64,000 nucleotides of DNA from Acanthosepion esculentum (GCA_964036315.1 OZ038485.1:97489360-97553359); one strand, 5' to 3'; positions 32,150 to 44,710 are shown, counted from the stretch's first letter. Made by a program: numbers and translations. Notes: a model not told the origin generated them from the sequence alone.

Positions 32150-32535
32150 ATTTTTTTAGTCATTTCACCCCAAGCAAGTCAATAAAGCCATTAAGAAACA
32201 AGGTGTTACTAATAGTAAGAGAATATTAGAATAAAAATAATTAAGGAGAGAGAACAATAAAAGAACAGGAATTAAGAAAACAAAAGATAACAATTGACAT
32301 TGAATTTAATTTTTTAAAGAATAAACCTGACTGGAAAGCGAGAACCCAGAAAAGAGTTCCACAAATGAGAGAATAAATTGTTAGCATAGATCTTGCGGTG
32401 ATATCTAGCCAATTTAATTGCAAAATGGTGAGACCTAACTGCCAATCTAGTATGGTGCTTAAATTCATAAAGTCTAGGTATCATAGAGAAAAATTCATCA
32501 GAACAATTACCATGAAAATATTCATACAAAAAAGC
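32150..32535 (-). pseudogene. LINE 3' end, decayed copy
   Basis: In reverse: EYFHGNCSDEFFSMIPRLYE and RLAVRSHHFAIKLARYHRK, parallel to the LINE-A C-terminus, then the shared tail 'cttgcttggggtgaaatgac' at 32160-32180. Frame shifts are present. Confidence 0.75.
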
Positions 32536-32779
32536 ACAAAGAAGCTACGTTCTGGTGGTGGGAAAGTGACTGTAGATCAGATCATGGCCGATAACATTGC
32601 AGATTCTTCTTTGTATTTTATCAAGACTCTCTAAATACATAGCTGAAGCAACAGACCAGATGTGTCAGCAATATTCAAAACAAGGACGAATGGTAGACTA
32701 TTAAATGTGTAAGACAGATTCTGGAGAGAAAAAATTAAGTGCTTTGCATAACAGCAGATAAGATACCATTCAAGTTACT

Positions 32780-33190
32780 TTTTTTTAATCATTTCATCCC
32801 AAGCAAGGCGATAATGTCACTAGGATGTAAAGGGTTGCTGGAATTGAAAAAGAATGAAAAGACTTTATGGAGAAGATGTGAAGAGAAAATGCACAAAATG
32901 AACAGAATGCAGGAAGACAGAAGATGGCGCCTGGAGTTGCATTTAAATGTTTGAAGATTGTAGGCGGCAGGGGAGCAACAAATCGGAAAGGATTCCACGG
33001 GCGAGAAGTGCGAGAAAAGAAACTATTAAAATAGAATATACGGCTGCATCTAGCTAGTTCAACAGTAAAACGGTGAGACCTAGTTGCCAAATTAATAGAA
33101 CGTTTAAATTCATGCAATCAAGGGACCAAGGAAGAAAACTCATCAGAACTGTTGCCATGAAAATAGTTTTAGAAAAGACAGAGGGAAGCC
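32780..33190 (-). pseudogene. LINE 3' end, second decayed copy
   Basis: In reverse: MHEFKRSINLATRSHRFTVE, then FYFNSFFSRTSRPWNPF and PPTIFKHLNATPGAIFCLP. The tail 'cgccttgcttgggatgaaatg' is at 32795-32815. A parallel fragment to 32150-32535, in the same orientation. Confidence 0.78.
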
Positions 33191-33299
33191 ACATCACATC
33201 GGTAAAAAAATAATTAACGGAGAGATGCCAGATCAGAATACATTACATTTCAAACCCTTTTTTTTAATTTTGTCAATAATCTCGACATATACAGTACTA

Positions 33300-33494
33300 G
33301 AAGCAAACTATATATATATATGTGTGTGTGCGTGTGTGTGTGCGTGTGTGTGTGTGTAAAAATTCAGATATATTCGTAAAAGGACATTATGAATAAAGAC
33401 AAAAGGAACATTTATCTTAGCCAACGCGTTTCATCCTCTGATAGACTTTATCAAGGAATATAATCAGATAAGATAATTTTTCCATTTGTCTTTA

Positions 33495-33564
<70 letters not shown>

Positions 33565-33565
33565 T
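33300..33565 (-). mobile_element. PLE terminal unit between microsatellites
   Basis: (TA)n/(TG)n (33308-33357), then in reverse a hairpin unit CCTTGATAAAGTC...GAAACGCG (33424-33456), then (TA)n (33498-33562). 'tatgaataaagacaaa' near 33388 and its reverse near 33483 form an inverted repeat around the hairpin. Confidence 0.65.
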
Positions 33566-33990
33566 ATATAGGGTGTTTCAAAAGTCTTGGGCACATTTTG
33601 ACATTGAATATCGCGAAAACTATTAAAGATATAAAAACGCGCCTGACATATTCTGAAAGAATTTAACCTCAAGTTTTACATGGAATGTTCAAAGATGTTC
33701 AATGTGAGCACCGTTGGTCACACGGCACACATCAAGCCGATAGTCCAATTAAGGCCAAACGCGTTCCAGCATTGCGTTGTCGATGGTTGCGACAGCTTCC
33801 GTTATTCGGGCCTTCAGTTCATCTACGTCAGTTGGAAAGGGAGACACATAGACCAGTTCTTTCACAACCCCCCACAAAAAGAAATCACAGGGTGAGAGAT
33901 CAAGAAACCTGGGAAATGCACGTTGAACAAGTGTCCATGATTCAGTTTTTGCAAATTCAAGGACGCAAAACGCCTTTTCTGGTTGAGTGA
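33566..33990 (-). pseudogene. Mariner-like transposase, C-terminal end and one TIR
   Basis: In reverse: LCVSPFPTDVDELKARITEA, VATIDNAMLERVWPELDYRL and DVCRVTNGAHIEHL, the C-terminal end typical of one Tc1/mariner group ('...LD-RLDVCRVTNGAHIEHL'). A likely TIR 'gggtgtttcaaaagtcttgg' lies at 33570. The catalytic part and the other TIR are missing, so it is a 5'-truncated dead fragment. Confidence 0.82.
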
Positions 33991-34137
33991 ACGCTATTAT
34001 TGGATATGAAAAAAAATATGAAAAAAGTCATTAGCATTACAAAAAACTTAATGAATTTAGCTTTATAATGGTACCATTTCATCTTACTACCATTCATAGT
34101 TTAGCAGGTATGAGGACTTGAAATGTGCCTAAGACTG

Positions 34138-34199
<62 letters not shown>
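34138..34199. repeat. (GATA)n microsatellite
   Basis: Uninterrupted GATA run of about 60 bp. Confidence 0.97.
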
Positions 34200-34201
<2 letters not shown>

Positions 34202-34929
34202 TTAGCGGTAAATATACACATACATATGCAATCATATATCAAAAATATAAATATATATACACACATACATATATGTGTATAAAAAATAATTCCAAGAGGA
34301 TAGAATCCAGGTAGAACTCAATAATATTTGTTGTGTATGTGTGTATACGTATGTGTTTTTGAACATAGAAATTTAAGTCCTTGCTAGTTTTGATAATCGT
34401 TATTTTTATATGTTTATATTAGAATTGTAACCTGTAGTCGATATTACCTTTGTCAAATTTTCTTGATTACACAGCGGCACTTTTATAAAGGCCCTTCGGT
34501 TTTAGTTCCCTCCAACCCACCTCCTTTTTCTTTTCCTCTCCGTCTCTCATCTTCCGAGCTTTAAGATTTTATCGTCTATTGTGTGTGAATGTCACCAAGA
34601 AACGCATACACTCTTCCGGTGTATCTTTAATGTATCAGACATTTGAAAATATGCATATTTTTCTCACTTAAACCGTCTTTTCCTCCCCTTTTTAAAACTT
34701 CCTTTGGCTTTCATTCACTCTAGCATTCGCCCCGCACTCTCATACATACACTCTCACTAAATTTTATTTTTTATTCCCGGAGATGTTTTTTCTGTTTTCT
34801 TTTTGAATTTGTAGGTCTGATGAATTGGATCGTATTTACACAATTCCAGTGGAATAAATTATGTCCATGGAATATTAGTGTTTAATTTTTTTAATTATAT
34901 ATATATATAACAGTTTGGGCGATTTTTCT
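34200..34929. other. No recognised feature
   Basis: AT-rich, with a short (TA)n near 34898. No gene. Confidence 0.35.
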
Positions 34930-35670
34930 AGTTTCATCCTCCAAAAGCTCTTCTTCTCGTCAGATAAGGCGAAGTTATTTACCTCAACATTAGATGACGT
35001 AAGACATCCACTAATCGACTTCCCCCGTCTCACTGAGTACAAATTCAGTGGTATTTTTTATAGCCCGGGAAGTCTCTGGACTTAACAAAAGTCTTGATTC
35101 TAAGAAAGCTCCTAGCATAGCCTTCACTTTCCAGTCTCGATAAAATCACAAATCGTCTCCTACATACGACCCATCTCTAAAGATGCTGGGAAAATAGTCG
35201 GTTCCTTGTACCGCTCCACTAAGTTCCTGACTCCTCGTGCTATCCCCTACCTTTACAAGAGCCAGATCAGACTGAAAATGAATATTTGGGCGGAATCTAC
35301 CCAGTCCTCACTTTTCAGTTTCGATAGAATCCAAAAGCGTCTACGCGTCCCTGTGGATGACAAATTATCTTCCATCTTACAACCTCTTTCCCGTAGCCGA
35401 AACGTCGCACTCCTCTCACTAGACTATCGCTATTTCAATGGAAAGTACTCAAACGAACTACATTCCTTTATTACATCTGTTCTAACCTTCACAGCTAAAA
35501 CTCACCATGCCATGCACACTGGAGTTAACAAATCTCATTCTCTTCGTATTCCATTCGTGAGAATGGAGCAGCTTCTCCCCGAGAACCACTGCTCTGTGGA
35601 ACCGACTTGCAAGATAATGTTTCCCGATCACTACAGTTTTAACCTGTCCAAGTCAAGATTTACTCAGTAA
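34930..35670 (+). pseudogene. LINE-B reverse transcriptase, C-terminal part
   Basis: An open frame from about 35190 reads VGSLYRSTKFLTPRAIPYLY, KSQIRLKMNIWAESTQSSLF, SFDRIQKRLRVPVDDKLSSI, LQPLSRSRNVALLSLDYRYF, ending at a stop near 35668. This is the thumb and C-terminal part of a CR1/Jockey-group LINE, related to but distinct from LINE-A. The stretch before it (34990-35190) holds the RT start ('...LDSKKAP'-like) and then jumps. The catalytic motifs are deleted. Confidence 0.8.
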
Positions 35671-35777
35671 CCCTCTACTTCGAGTGAATACAGGTTCTTC
35701 TACAGGGTGAACATCACTTTAGAAAAAATAATGCATTTATATCAGTTGGGGGAGGGAACGAAAGGCAGGAAATATGT

Positions 35778-35779
<2 letters not shown>

Positions 35780-35836
<57 letters not shown>
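35780..35836. repeat. (TA)n microsatellite
   Basis: Uninterrupted TA run. Confidence 0.95.
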
Positions 35837-35838
<2 letters not shown>

Positions 35839-36597
35839 CCTATACTCGACTGGTGTGAAAAAATACTTGTACAATTTGCAAATACAAATATATTTAAAGA
35901 AACTGGTATCAGGGAAAAATTCAGAAAAAATGCATGTTATAATATTACTACAAAAGTCGCCATTTTGTTTCAACACTTCTGGTGTCTTGTCAAGTGATTG
36001 CAAAAACAAAAATAAAAACAGGACAAATTATATTTTCCTAATCATTATTATTATATATATTTGGACAGTAAACTTTCTTTTATACACGTTTCCTTTAATG
36101 TAACAGACAAGTAAATTTTTATGTTTTTATTTATTTTTCTTATATTCATACAGTTTTCCTTTTAGGGGTGGTCTAAGAGAGTGTAGTAAGTGTCCACAGA
36201 GATTATTATCCCATGCGCTTTCGGCTGATTCATTAGGAATTTTTAAGGGGTTCGTTGTTTTTCTGTGTTTGCGTTCGATGTTGTCTTTTGTGGAACTAGT
36301 TGAAATTTTAATCTGTGCTAGAAGAAAAGTGATTGTGACGCCATGCCTGGTGTCCTTTAAAAGACAGCCAACATGTTACTGTCGTTGTCGAATAGGGTAA
36401 AATTTCTCTACATAAAATGCATCGATTATCTTAAGACGTCGTTTACAACAGATTCCTTTACAATTATCCTGTTATCAACAAGAATTTCTTTAATAGGAGC
36501 AGACAGCAATATTACGGAGAGTTTCTACACTCTCTCTTAGCGCCTCCAAAACAGAAGACTGTAAGAACATTAGAAAAACTTGTCTGTTGCACTGTTG
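35837..36597. other. Mostly unannotated, one hairpin motif
   Basis: In reverse, 35968-35994 reads CTTGACAAGACAC-cagaa-GTGTTGAAAC, like the PLE hairpin family. The rest shows nothing I recognise. Confidence 0.35.
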
Positions 36598-38205
36598 CAT
36601 TGAAACAAACTTCCTTTCTTAGATGTTCTCGTCGATTTTAGTAATAATACTTTTAAAACTTCTGTTTATAAAAAACCAACTAGTAAAGACTCTTGTCATA
36701 TTGATTTCTCTAGCGAATGCCCTCTTAGATATAAAATAGGTGTTATTAAGAATTTCCTCACGCGAGCGCACGAGAACTCTTCCTCTCGCACGCTTTTCTT
36801 TAATGAATTAAAAAAAATATAAAGCAAACGCTGATTAATAACGGATTTCCTAATCAATTGTTGGATTTCCACACTAGGCGTTTCTTGTCCAAGGTAACTA
36901 ATAGCAACGAGATGGGGGGGGGACTGATAGTAAGGGAAGGGAACGCGTCCCTGACAATTTCCCACTCCTTTAGCGAGAGAGCTTCTTGATTTTGTCCAAC
37001 GGGCAGAATACAGCGGCCTCTCTGTTTTGTGGGATTGGACGGACCCTACTAACATCTATTATGTTTAATTCGAATTGCGTTAATATTGTAGTTGATTATT
37101 GGGTTCATCTCCCTTCCCTCTCATTTTTTCACCACAGAAAGTATTTATCATCAACATTTTCATGGCTTAGGGCGCGTTTTGTAGATCCCCCCGCTTGTGA
37201 GGAAGCGGTATTTTGGTGTATGGTGGATCGAATGTTGACGGACGAGTTCTTTTGGTGAATGTAGAAATTGTAATGTATGAAAGGGTCGTGAAGCTGATTA
37301 GCTAGGTATAAGATAGATAGTGATGACTAGCCTCAAACCCTCCCCTTCTTCGGCCTTGTACCACAATTTTGTATTCTTACAAAATAAATCTTGGTAACTA
37401 ATAGCAACGGCGAGAATAGAAACATAAACAATAATATTAATATTTTTTATAAAAATCAGATGAACGAAAATTATAAACAGGATGAATGCAGAATTAATAA
37501 CATTATAAAAAAAATGTATAACACCAGTTGACAATAGCAAAAAAATTAGATTACTTATTTATTATAAAAAATTTTAAACTTCTAACCTTATAGTTAAAAA
37601 TAACAATTCACCTCCTAGAACAAAATTAAATAGAGCAAATATTATTTACGAATTCAAATGTCCATTAAGGAATTGTATTCCTCAAGAATCAACTTTCGTA
37701 AATAATTATATAGGCCACACTACAACACGTTTAACACGCAGACTAACACTTCACCTTTATGACAATAGCTCAATTAGATCTCATTTAAATATTCATGGAG
37801 ACCTACCGGACACTATTCGGAACATACTTGTCGACAACACTAATATAATAGCATCATCCACATGCGAAAAAAGGCTAAAAATAGTGGAAGCCTTATTAAT
37901 AAAAACAAACAAACCAACACTTAATAATATTAACTTTGAACATGGACATAATATCTTGACAGTTTTTTTAAACAAAAAAAATGAAACATTTTATAAAACA
38001 TACATATAACAAACAATTTCTAATTCTAACAGTTAAAATATAATCCTTGAAAATGGCTAAATGTATAGCCGAAAGCGCTCGGATAAAAAGAACATTCGGA
38101 CAGTTTTTATATAATTTATCATCCGAAAAGAAAAACCTTATTAGATCGCATGAGAAATTGTATAAAAACAAATAAAAGCACCTTGTCAGTCGTTTTTAAT
38201 GAAAT

Positions 38206-38210
<5 letters not shown>
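36598..38210 (+). pseudogene. Penelope-like element split by a retroposon
   Basis: The RT end reads FLDVLVDFSNNTFKTSVYKK, PTSKDSCHIDFSSECPLRYK, IGVIKNFLTRAHENSSSRTL (36620-36810). The frame continues across the insertion at 36910-37392: RRFLSKVTNS before it and NGENRNINNNINIFYKNQM after it. Then comes the nuclease part: YEFKCPLRNCIPQ, NNYIGHTTTRLTRRLTLHL (YIG motif, about 37700) and NINFEHGHNILTVF. The tail with hairpin (38045-38077) ends in (TA)n. Stops near 36825 and 37530 and frame shifts make it dead. Confidence 0.88.
36910..37392 (+). mobile_element. Unnamed retroposon, copy D with perfect target duplication
   Basis: GGTAACTAATAGCAACG occurs at 36893-36909 and again at 37393-37409, a perfect 17-bp target duplication. 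The 483-bp insert carries 'cagaatacagcgg', 'ctactaacatc', 'gggttcatctcccttccc', 'gataagatagatagtgatgac' and the end 'gtattcttacaaaataaatctt'. It is shorter at the 5' side than copy A, as expected from 5' truncation. Confidence 0.92.
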
Positions 38211-38530
<320 letters not shown>

Positions 38531-39498
38531 ATTAGAAGAAAGGGTCCACGTTTGTTTCTTATAATATATAATATAGTTAGGTTAGTTAATAAAACAAGGA
38601 CAAACGAAAGGGTACCAATATAATCAGTACGAAAGACATTTATTAAATGTTAATTATTAACTATATGACAGAGTGAAGGACGGAAAGAAAGGTTTTATGT
38701 CCGGAATTTTCAGACACGCCTGTGTCCTTCATTAACGGAGCGAGTAATAAACAGAGAAATGGGAATTACTCACCAATAGATGTTTTTGCATACGATGCAT
38801 TTTCTGATGGAAATCATATTATTAGCAAAAACCAGATCTCTGTCTGATTCCTCGTTGTGCAAACCTTTTTATGAAAATAAACTTAAATTTAAAATTTTGA
38901 TTGCTGTAGAAGCATTAGGCCGGTCTGTTATTATTAGTAGGGGAAGTGGAGGAGTAACATTGTAAATATAGATGAAGAGAATTATGAGTTAAGAAGGGGC
39001 TAGGGGAAAGATGTCTTGCGTGTATCCAGTTGTTGCCGAAAAATGTCCGACAAAATTGTCAATTTCAAGAAGACGGTCTTTAGTTAGAGTAACATCTGAC
39101 GGGGAAAAAAGGAGGAAAAAAGGGAATATATAGTAATAAAATATTATTAAATGAAATAAAAAGAAAAAAAAAGGAAGAGACAAAAATGGATAAAAATGTT
39201 TGGATAAAGATAAAGATATAAATACAAGATTAAAGAGTATCTACACTAACCTACCATACTCCTTATATAAACCTATACGAAAAGGAACTATAGTTGTAGA
39301 ACCAAAGATGTTACAAAAGAGGGTGACTAGAAAGTAGCCCTCGGTGTACATGACAATACTTCCATTACTGTGCAGTGCATAATGAGGGAAATCATAGGTG
39401 GCAGAACATAAAAATATAATAGGTAGGTGATGGCTGTTAAAAATATAGAAGGTAGGTGATGGTTGTTAAAATTTGGAGTTAAAATGTGGAAGGAGGGC

Positions 39499-41040
39499 CT
39501 ATTCATCCGAGGAGTGGTGTTGCCGATAATGAGTTGCCTTGGGGAAATTATACTCTCTGGGTAAAACCAATTCTCTGTTTAGCCCCTTTTTGTGGGAATT
39601 TACGTTTAGGATATACTCCGATCTGCGTCTATCCTCCTGGCTATCGAACCTAGACGCTAAAAGCATGCACCCGACATCGTCGATGCTATGACCAGCTTGG
39701 TTGAAATGTACAGCGATCGGTATTTGTTATTGTTGTCCCTGATGTTTTTATTGTGGTTACTGAACCGTAAACTGATCACTGTTCTGGTTTCTCCCACATA
39801 ATTTCCCTTCTCGCATTTGTAGCAGAAAATTATATGAGATTAGAACTGTCACAGCTTCGAGCAGGTGGTCTGAATACTACGTGAGTACCGGGGTGTGTGT
39901 AAATGTTAGAACTGATGACGTGTTTGAAGACCAGGCACCGGTGTTTGTTTCAGGTGACATTCTCTTGATGAGGTGATGCGTTGCAGATTTTAGATTATGT
40001 TAAAAGTCTGAGAGATTTGGGGGACTGCCGCCTCACGAGTAGAGGGTCGTCACTAAATAAATTACTAATAGTATTGTCCAATTTTAAATGTTGGAAATCT
40101 TTAATGTGTGGGAATGTTTGTGAACGTTATTATTAAAATCAAAAACCATGGACATTCTGGAATTCTTCTTTTAGTTTCATGGTTGAAGAGAGTATTTCTG
40201 TTTAGTTTGGAAGCTTTGGTGATAGATTCTTTGAATATTTTGAGTGAGTAATTCCTATTAACCCTAGAACACTAACCATCAATTAAAGTTACACCACTAC
40301 TAACCACGGGTATATCATACCCGATTTTGAAAATATCAACAAAAAAATATTAAATATAAATCTTTATTTGAAATATTTTACATGCAGACACTTCAAACTT
40401 TGTACTTTGAGTTAACATTAATAGGAACTGAAAAACGTATTATTTAGGTAAGAAAATCAGGTACTGAAAATTATGATTAAAAATAGGAAAATTTGCGCTG
40501 GTTACTATATACCCCTGGTTAGTGTCCTAAGGTTAAGAAAGTTATTACAAAGCCGTCCTATGTGTAAGTCGTAATCTTCCTTGTGAGAACAGTTTAATGC
40601 TTGAGAATTGGCTGTAAATTATAGGTTTTTTGGGTTGGTGGGGTGGCAGCTATTGAAATAAAGGTAGCAAGGACCATTAGTAGGCTTGGTGTATAGTGTA
40701 GTAGAGATTTAGTTGTTATTGAGAATTACCAGTGTGTCCAGAAACGGAATAGAAGTGGAAGAATATCCCATAGTGAATTTTAAGGTATGGTGGAAATCAG
40801 TAAGGTGTTTTTGAAGATCTAGGAGATTGTTCTCTCCGTGTGTCTATATGAAGAAGATGTCGGCTATGTACCTGTGGTAGTGTAAGGGTGCCAGGTGGTA
40901 TCTACTAAACATATCTTGTTCAAGGGCATCTATGAAAATGTTGTCATAGCTGGGGGCCATTTTCGTTCCCATTGCTGACTTGAAGAATATGGTGCTCGTT
41001 GAACAGGAAGTTATTATGTGTGAGTATGAATTATATAATG
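39499..41040 (-). pseudogene. PLE polyprotein (RT and GIY-YIG), broken
   Basis: RT blocks in order: AMGTKMAPSYDNIFIDALE (40950), HRYIADIFFI then a stop (40870), LTDFHHTLKFTMGYSS, IPFLDTLVI, then TLYTKPTNGPCYLYFNSCHP (40640). After the MITE: PLLVRRQSPKSLRLL and CLVFKHVISSN (39950). The nuclease follows: CYKCEKGNYVGETRTVISLR (39800), HFNQAGHSIDDVGCMLLASR and EYILNVNSHKKGLNRELVLP, with a TAG stop at 39499-39501. The catalytic YIDD has become YIAD, and W is a stop right after it. At least three frame shifts are seen. Confidence 0.88.
40262..40532. mobile_element. piggyBac-like MITE
   Basis: TTAA flanks both sides (40258-40261, 40533-40536). The ends CCCTAGAACACTAACCA and (reversed) CCTTAGGACACTAACCA match at 15 of 17 bases. 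The CCY-TAG start and TTAA target are those of the piggyBac superfamily. The 271-bp body has no coding part. Confidence 0.88.
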
Positions 41041-41102
41041 TGCAAAATATCTATACCATTTCAAGTTCAATTTGGGACCAATTAAAGTCATTTTGACATT
41101 AA

Positions 41103-44100
41103 ACAAGTTCATAATGAAATAGCCAAGTTCAGAATGAGACGTAGCAAATTCAAAATGAAATAGCCAAGTTCAGAATGGGACGTAGCAAATTCAAAATGAA
41201 ATAGCCAAGTTCAGAATGGGACGTAGCAAATTCAAAATGAAATAGCCAAGTTCAGAATGGGAGGTAGCAAATTCAAATTGAAATAGTCAAGTTCAGAATG
41301 GGACGTAATAAATTCAAAATGAAATAGCCAAGTTCAGAATGGTACGTAGCAAATTCAAATTGAAATAGCCACGTTCAGAATGCTACGTAGCAAATTCAAA
41401 ATGAAATAGCCAAGTTCAGAATGGGACGTAGCAAATTCAAATTGAAATAGCCAAGTTCAGAATGGGACGTAGTAAATTCAAAATGAAATAGCCAAGTTCA
41501 GAATGGTACGTAGCAAATTCAAATTGAAATAGCCAAGTTCAGAATGCTACGTAGCAAATTCAAAATGAAATAGCCAAGTTCAGAATGGGACGTAGCAAAT
41601 TCAAAATGAAATAGCCAATTTCAGAACCGTACGTAGCAAATACAAAATGAAATAGCCAAGTTCAGAATGGGACGTAGCAAATTCAAAATGAAATAGCCAA
41701 GTTCAGAATGGGACGTAGCAAATTCAAAATGAAATAGCCAAGTTCAGAATGGGACGTAGCAAATTCAAAATGAAATAGCCAAGTTCAGAATGGGATGTAG
41801 CAAATTCAAAATGATATAGCCAAGTTCAGAATGCTACGTAGCAATTTCAAAATGAAATAGCCAAGTTCAGAATTCTATGTAGCAAATTCAAATTGAAATA
41901 GCCAAGTTCAGAATGCTACGTAGGAAATTCAAAATGAAATAGCCAAGTTCAGAATGGTACGTAGCAAATTCAAATTGAAATAGCCAAGTTCAGAATGCTA
42001 CGTAGAAAATTCAAAATGAAATAGCCAAGTTCAGAATGCTACGTAGCAAATTCAAAATGAAATAGCCAAGTTCAGAATGGGACGTAGCAAATTCAAATTG
42101 AAATAGCCAAGTTCAGAATGCTACGTAGCAAATTCAAAATGAAATAGCCAAGTTCAGAATGGGACGTAGCAAATTCAAAATGAAATAGCCAAGTTCAGAA
42201 TGGGACGTAGCAAATTCAAAATGAAATAGCCAAGTTCAGAATGGGACGTAGCAAATTCAAAATGAAATAGCCAAGTTCAGAATGGGATGTAGCAAATTCA
42301 AAATGATATAGCCAAGTTCAGAATGCTACGTAGCAATTTCAAAATGAAATAGCCAAGTTCAGAATGCTACGTAGCAAATTCAAAATGAAATAGCCAAGTT
42401 CAGAATGGGACGTAGCAAATTCAAAATGAAATAGCCAAGTTCAGAATGCTACGTAGCAAATTCAAAATGAAATAGCCAAGTTCAGAATGGGACGTAGCAA
42501 ATTCAAAATGAAATAGCCAAGTTCAGAATGGTACGTAGCAAATTCAAATTGAAATAGCCAAGTTCAGAACGGTACGTAGCAAATTCAAAATGAAATAGCC
42601 AAGTTCAGAATGGGACGTAGCAAATTCAAAATGAAATAGCCAAGTTCAGAATGGGACGTAGCAAATTCAAAATGAAATAGCCAAGTTCAGAATGGGACGT
42701 AGCAAATTCAAAATGAAATAGCCAAGTTCAGAATGGGACGTAGCAAATTCAAAATGAAATAGCCAAGTTCAGAATGCTACGTAGGAAATTCAAAATGAAA
42801 TAGCCAAGTTCAGAATGGTACGTAGCAAATTCAAATTGAAATAGCCAAGTTCAGAATGCTACGTAGAAAATTCAAAATGAAATAGCCAAGTTCAGAATGG
42901 GACGTAGCAAATTCAAAATGAAATAGCCAAGTTCAGAATGGGACGTAGCAAATTTAAATTGAAATAGCCAAGTTCAGAATGCTACGTAGCAAATTCAAAA
43001 TGAAATAGCCAAGTTCAGAATGGGACGTAGCAAATTCAAAATGAAATAGCCAAGTTCAGAATGGGACGTAGCAAATTCAAAATGAAATAGCCAAGTTCAG
43101 AATGGGATGTAGCAAATTCAAAATGATATAGCCAAGTTCAGAATGCTACGTAGCAATTTCAAAATGAAATAGCCAAGTTCAGAATGCTACGTAGCAAATT
43201 CAAATTGAAATAGCCAAGTTCAGAATGCTACGTAGGAAATTCAAAATGAAATAGCCAAGTTCAGAATGCTACGTAGAAAATTCAAAATGAAATAGCCAAG
43301 TTCAGAATGGGACGTAGCAAATTCAAAATGAAATAGCCAAGTTCAGAATGGGACGTAGCAAATTCAAATTGAAATAGCCAAGTTCAGAATGCTACGTAGC
43401 AAATTCAAAATGAAATAGCCAAGTTCAGAATGGGACGTAGCAAATTCAAAATGAAATAGCCAAGTTCAGAATGGGACGTAGCAAATTCAAAATGAAATAG
43501 CCAAGTTCAGAATGGGACGTAGCAAATTCAAAATGAAATAGCCAAGTTCAGAATGGGATGTAGCAAATTCAAAATGATATAGCCAAGTTCAGAATGCTAC
43601 GTAGCAATTTCAAAATGAAATAGCCAAGTTCAGAATGCTACGTAGCAAATTCAAATTGAAATAGCCAAGTTCAGAATGCTACGTAGGAAATTCAAAATGA
43701 AATAGCCAAGTTCAGAATGGTACGTAGCAAATTCAAATTGAAATAGCCAAGTTCAGAATGCTACGTAGCAAATTCAAAATGAAATAGCCAAGTTCAGAAT
43801 GGGACGTAGCAAATTCAAAATGAAATAGCCAAGTTCAGAATGGGACGTAGCAAATTCAAATTGAAATAGCCAAGTTCAGAATGCTACGTAGCAAATTCAA
43901 AATGAAATAGCCAAGTTCAGAATGGTACGTAGCAAATTCAAATTGAAATAGCCAAGTTCAGAACGGTACGTAGCAAATTCAAAATGAAATAGCCAAGTTC
44001 AGAACGGTACGTAGCAAATTCAAATTGAAATAGCCAAGTTCAGAATGCTACGTAGCAAATTCAAAATGAAATAGCCAAGTTCAGAATGGGACGTAGCAAA

Positions 44101-44285
44101 TTCAAAATGAAATAGCCAAGTTCAGAATGGTACGTAGCAAATTCAAAATGAAATAGCCAAGTTCAGAACGGTACGTAGCAAATTCAAAATGAAATAGCCA
44201 CGTTCAGAATGGGACGTAGCAAATTCAAAATGAAATAGCCACGTTCAGAATGGTACGTAGCAAATTCAAAATGAAATAGCCAAGT
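41103..44285. repeat. 41-bp satellite, about 78 monomers
   Basis: The monomer is 'gggacgtagcaaattcaaaa' followed by 'tgaaatagccaagttcagaat'. Checkpoints at 41136, 41792, 42284, 43104, 43555 and 44252 are all whole multiples of 41 apart, so there is no net indel over 3.1 kb. Variants alternate: GGGACGTAGC, GGTACGTAGC and the perfect palindrome GCTACGTAGC, with 'aaaatg' or 'aaattg'. A marker pair ('gggatgtag...gatatag' then 'gtagcaatttc') recurs at 41792, 42284, 43104 and 43555, showing higher-order duplication. Confidence 0.97.
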
Positions 44286-44710
44286 CAGTTTTCTTTTTTC
44301 TTTTCTATCTTTTTTTCTTTCCAGCTTTCTTTCTAGATTTAATAATTTTAGTTTCTGTCTTTTTTGTTTCATTTTTTGTCTTTCAATCTCTCTTTTCTTT
44401 CTTTCTTTCTTACAGTCAAGCTTTCATTTATTCTTCCTATCTGTATCGCTAGTCTGTTTTCTTTTTTCTTTTCTTTCTTTTTTTCTTTCCAGCTTTCTTT
44501 CTAGATTTATTAATTTTAGATTCTTTCTTTTTTGTTTCTTTTTTGTTTCTTTTTTTGTTTCTTTCTTTGTCTTTCATCCTCTCGTTTCTTTCTTTCGAGC
44601 TTTCTTTCCTTCATCGTTCCTTTCTATATTACTTGTCGCCTTTCTTGTTTCTTTTCTTTCTTTGTCTTTCATTTTCATGTTTTTCTCTCTCTCTTTTCCC
44701 GTCTTCTGTC
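44286..44710. repeat. T/C-rich simple sequence
   Basis: Runs of 'tttctttc' with a duplicated segment ('ttttctttccagctttctttctagattta' type) near 44310 and 44480. Open frames are artefacts. Confidence 0.85.

Larger units (their letters stand above)
38600..41044 (-). mobile_element. Penelope-like element, minus strand, 5'-truncated
   Basis: Coding remnant 39499-41040 plus a long 3' UTR to about 38600. A hairpin motif in the UTR (38707-38734) reads in reverse TTAATGAAG-GACAC-aggc-GTGTC-TGAAA. The element is cut by a piggyBac-like MITE at 40262-40532. Its 5' end stops about 60 bp before the 41-bp satellite. Confidence 0.85.

Noticed and set aside
41103..44285. CRISPR-like array
   Set aside because: The units are contiguous 41-bp monomers without unique spacers, in a eukaryotic setting. 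It is a satellite.
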